From: Phycomyces nitens | Taxonomy: Eukaryota; Mucoromycota; Mucoromycetes; Mucorales; Phycomycetaceae | Assembly: GCA_022702545.1 (NCBI GenBank) | Contig: JAHRBC010000001.1 | Location: forward strand, 2,418,001-2,482,000 | Direction: 5' to 3' | DNA length: 64,000 bases | In this document: positions 60,778 through 64,000 of the stretch, piece after piece | How positions within the stretch are numbered: the first letter of the stretch is position 1 | How the letters are laid out: every line of letters begins with the position of its first letter | Translations under genes and position numbers: made by a program | The notes under the pieces: generated by a model | Databases searched by the model: none | What the model was told of the DNA's origin: nothing | Seen by the model: the letters and a program-made list of their open reading frames with translations, nothing else

Positions 60778-61668
60778 ATGGTATGGTACACCTAGTGTGT
60801 GGATGGATGATGGCTGGCAGACGACTGGACACGACGATACAGATACATTGGATGGCAATATATGATACGCACAGCGCACCCCGTGGATGTGGATGGATGC
60901 ATGGATAGATGTCTAGACAAAAGTAACGTCAGCCGGACCTGCATATCGAACCATATATTCACCCACACCCACACCACCCAAAGTCGTCTCGCAGCTACAG
61001 CCTCACCACTCCACCTTAGACATATCTAGAACAAGTATGACTGACTATCTTTTCATATCTTTCTCTAGTCGCTCGTTGTTCCTGAGAGGAATCAGGTGTG
61101 TAGAACGAAACTTAAAAAAAATATTAGAAACGTGTACAGACGATAGATAACTAACATGTCACACCTCCTCCAGTTCCAGCACATTATCCGTCTTCTCAAC
61201 ACCAACGTTGACGGTAAGAACAAGATCGTCACCGCCTTGACTTCCGTCCGCGGTGTGGGTCGTCGTTTCGCCAACATTGCTTGCAAGAAGGCTGATGTTG
61301 ACCTTAACAAGAGGTAATTTTTTTAAAAATTGTATTTGTATTATGGCTTTACTGATTTTCTAAATCTATACAGAGCCGGTGAATTGAGCAACGAAGAGTT
61401 GGAGCGCATTGTCACCATTCTCCAGAACCCTGCTCAGTACAAGATCCCCAACTGGTTCCTCAACAGACAGAAGGATATTGTCGATGGTAAGAACTCCCAG
61501 GTCATCTCCAACGTCTTGGACACCAAGCTCCGTGACGATCTCGAGCGCCTGAAGAAGATCCGTGCCCATCGTGGTCTCCGTCACTACTGGGGTCTCCGTG
61601 TCCGCGGTCAGCACACCAAGACCACTGGTCGTCGTGGCAGAACCGTTGGTGTCTCCAAGAAGAAGTAG
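60778..61668 (+). CDS. RPS18: 40S ribosomal protein S18 (uS13)
   Basis: Four exons: 60778-60780, 61069-61095, 61180-61313 and 61374-61668, giving 152 aa, the same length as human RPS18. The protein reads [18 protein letters not shown] after the initiator Met, then [49 protein letters not shown] and the invariant tail [20 protein letters not shown]. uS13 sits in the head of the small subunit and contacts the P-site tRNA. The first exon contributes only ATG: no Met codon precedes SLVVP in frame, the acceptor before it has a good branch point (CTGAC) and pyrimidine tract, and ATG|GTATGG upstream gives exactly the right length. Codon use is strongly biased. The 288-nt first intron is unusually long for this window. 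Confidence 0.95.
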
Positions 61669-61875
61669 TAAGTATTTCAGTCTGACGCCATTGTTTGAGT
61701 CTTGGATATTGATTTGTATATTCTTTAGAAAAAATGCACAATCAGTATTTTCAAAATAAAGCCTCTTTTAGCCTTCAAATAACTGTTTTGCAAATGTTGA
61801 AATGTTAAAGTATGAAGAGTCATAAACACTTTATTTAGCTTTTGATAGTAATGTAGAAAGGTGGGTTAGCTTGTC

Positions 61876-64000
61876 TTATGGAAGTTTCTTTGCAACGCCA
61901 ATGATTGTTTCCATGGACAACGCGATGAGTTTATACAAGCCGCGCATAGAATGATCTTCAGGTGTGCGGGGCGTAAGATGATGGAAGACAGAGGCATTTC
62001 TGAAATTCAAGCAAGCAATATTAAGAAGAGTTCCATCTTGACAGCCAGCCATTTGCAACTTACTGGTCAATGTAGGCCTGTAGTCTCTGTAGTGTGTGCT
62101 GTATCGCAACTAGTTCATCGCGTGTTGCTGCACGGTTAGGTTTCTGGTCTTTGGAATTGGAGCGACTAAAAGACGAGTAAGAATCAAATGCTCTTTGGAG
62201 ACTTGATGGCTTACTTTTCTTCGACCAACGGGTGGGATCGTAATGGTTTCAGCAAACGGCCAAGATAGATTGCAAGTCCATCATGTCGGCTAGACAATGA
62301 TGGAGGGATAGGAGAGGGAGTCTGTCCCAGACTCTCCAACAATTCTGTTACCTTCTTGATCATTTCTCCCGTTATTGGACTATCGGTTGTCACTATAGAC
62401 AAATTATAAGAAATTGTTTTTCAGGAAACTGCTGTTCTTACATTGAGGACAAGGGCTCATGTTGGCAAACTCTGAACAGGCAATTTCATAACACAATGCT
62501 GAAGAAGCAGCTGGACCAAAATGAGCAAAAAAGGTCTCAAATTCAGCAGCACGGGTTCTGATATCGCTTCCCACACTGGAAAGCAATCCCTTGAGCATAT
62601 CAATTGGACGCTGCTTCTTCATTACAGTCAGTCCAAGCGATGTAAGGACCAGGAAATATCGGGAATGGCTCTCGGGGTCAGTCAAGAGTTCATTCAGCTC
62701 GAATGGTCCTGTAGGGATCTCTACAATTGAAGAGACCTTTCCTTGGACTTCCAACTGATCCATTAGTTCTGTCAATCCTGACCTTGCACCCTTTTTATTA
62801 AAAAAAATGTCAATATCCTTCGTAGTCTTGTCACAATCAGCCTTACCAGATTGGCCAGCTTTCCAATATCAGGACAAGTAGACATGATGATTTCCTTTCC
62901 TTCACAAACACCCACAAGGAACATTGTGCCATTTCTATAGGATGATTTGGTAAATACAGTTGGGTAAAATAATGGGTTAAGCGACGGTGGAGGAGGGCGA
63001 ACATGGATAAGATCAAGGGTGTTCGGGGGATCCGTCTTGGTAAGGTGAGTTGATGATTTGAAATGAGTAAAGTATAGACGACAGCCATTAGATGTGATTG
63101 CTATCAATTGATACTTGGTAGACTCTTCGGGTGATGTTGCATATAAAGAGATGCATTTGAAATTCTCACTGGTAAACGACAGCTGTGGACACGAACTGCG
63201 AACATCTTGGAGAATGTTGGTTTTTTTGGCTTTGGTAATAAAGGATGCTCCATTCTCTCCAAGATAAGTAACTTGGATACTCGAACTCTGGTGAAGTTGA
63301 TATAGCACACGTCCATCAGCACTTGCTGCAATGGCCACACAAGGATCTACAAGGCGACAGAAATACACAACATTCCTCAGTTATTTTCTGTTTTTTTTTT
63401 GTTCAATTCGACAACTAGTATGCTTACCATGAAGAGCCATAAACAAGAACGAGAGGCTTGTGGTGGGCTGGTGAAGTTGCTTATAGCATTTGCTAGTAAA
63501 CCACCCTTCTTCAGACTACCAATGACATGAGTTACCAAATATTGAATACCAATTGGGTCACTATTCTTACCTTGTAAACAAATTCCCAGAGATTGCCATC
63601 ATTACCAAGCATAAAGATGCGGCCAAATTTAGTACCGACAAATGAAGTCATGTGTACATTGCCAGATGGAGTTGAGAATCCGGATGAATAAAAGGCAATG
63701 GTGCTTTCGATCTTTGTTTGTTTAAAGGAAAGAGCGACGATCTTGATTTCGTCGACAGTGGCAACAACAAGTACATGGGTAATCTCGCTGCTAAAGACAT
63801 CTGTCTTTGGTTTGACAAGCCCAATGCCCACAATCTCACTTGATTCCTTGTACGCTTCTAATTCCTTTCTATAATTTCAGATTGATGAGTAACTTATGAT
63901 GTAGAGCATTGTGAATGGATTCAATTGTCGGTTAGAATTACCTCTCAACATAATCCCAAAAATATAGACTATTTCCGATTGCAAAGTATGCTCTATTGAT
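61876..64000 (-). CDS. Nup155/Nup170-like nucleoporin, N-terminal domain only, 5' end missing
   Basis: Eight exons within the window: 63942-64000 (continuing beyond), 63571-63868, 63428-63515, 62847-63346, 62442-62790, 62215-62392, 62064-62165 and 61876-61999. Matches to the Nup155/Nup170 beta-propeller region: AYFAIGNSLYFWDY, FSTPSGNVHMTSFVGTKFGR, GRIFMLGNDGNLWEFVYK, EEGWFTSKCYKQLHQPTTSL, SSIVEIPTG, RYFLVLTSLGL and SRHDGLAIYLGRLLKPL. Nup155 is an inner-ring scaffold of the nuclear pore that touches the membrane. The frame ends at GLYKLIALSMETIIGVAKKL, where family members continue for several hundred residues of alpha-solenoid. Only 207 bp separate this stop from the RPS18 stop, so the C-terminal half is not encoded here. 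Confidence 0.88.

Noticed and set aside
1..64000. CRISPR arrays, operons, Shine-Dalgarno sites, rRNA or tRNA genes
   Set aside because: The window is eukaryotic. I saw no array of spaced direct repeats and no convincing tRNA or rRNA; tRNA-like T-loop words (for example ATTCGAATCC near 52558) fall inside protein genes without a cloverleaf.

Overview
The window looks like nuclear DNA of an early-diverging filamentous fungus, most likely a member of the Mucoromycota. Genes are cut by many short introns (mostly 40-70 nt), spacers are AT-rich, codon bias is strong in aconitase and RPS18, and there is a cytosolic class 1A dihydroorotate dehydrogenase and kexin. Taxonomy is inferred from gene content and style only. 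I rebuilt most gene models by hand, joining exons with compatible phases. Several give exactly the expected length (RPS18 152 aa, ITPase 193 aa, RPA-interacting protein 214 aa).

Left block (1-22.8 kb, gene-dense): 3'-truncated ALG6 (-), divergent from a TMEM230-like membrane protein (+); a UCH37-type deubiquitinase homologue (-) whose catalytic cysteine is a tyrosine; a 4.1 kb spacer with a Tc1 relic; a HAL4/SAT4-type kinase (+); mitochondrial aconitase (+); a low-complexity protein with a six-fold repeated short motif (-); kexin KEX2 (-); the COMPASS subunit Spp1/CFP1 (-); and class 1A DHODH (-).

Middle (22.8-52.2 kb): an AT-rich, gene-poor stretch. It holds a fungal multi-pass membrane protein gene (-), a four-finger C2H2 protein (+) and ITP pyrophosphatase (-). 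From about 39.9 to 48.4 kb it is a graveyard of mobile-element pieces: Tc1/mariner transposase fragments, a GCR1_C-type DNA-binding remnant, and a broken Fanzor (eukaryotic TnpB relative) next to a helix-turn-helix remnant.

Right block (52.2-64 kb, gene-dense): Sds3/BRMS1-like Sin3-HDAC subunit (+), Ybp2/ALF4/glomulin-like protein (-), RPA-interacting protein (-), HAD-IB phosphatase (+), RPS18 (+), and the 5'-incomplete gene for an unusually short Nup155/Nup170-like protein (-).

No single pathway links the genes; they are mostly housekeeping. The most notable observations are the dead-site UCH37 homologue, the short Nup155-like protein, the Fanzor relic beside a transposase-like remnant, four GC-AG introns all with a GCAAGT donor, A-rich 3' splice sites, the repeated TIRLSDL-like motif, and an RPS18 start codon that sits alone in its exon.
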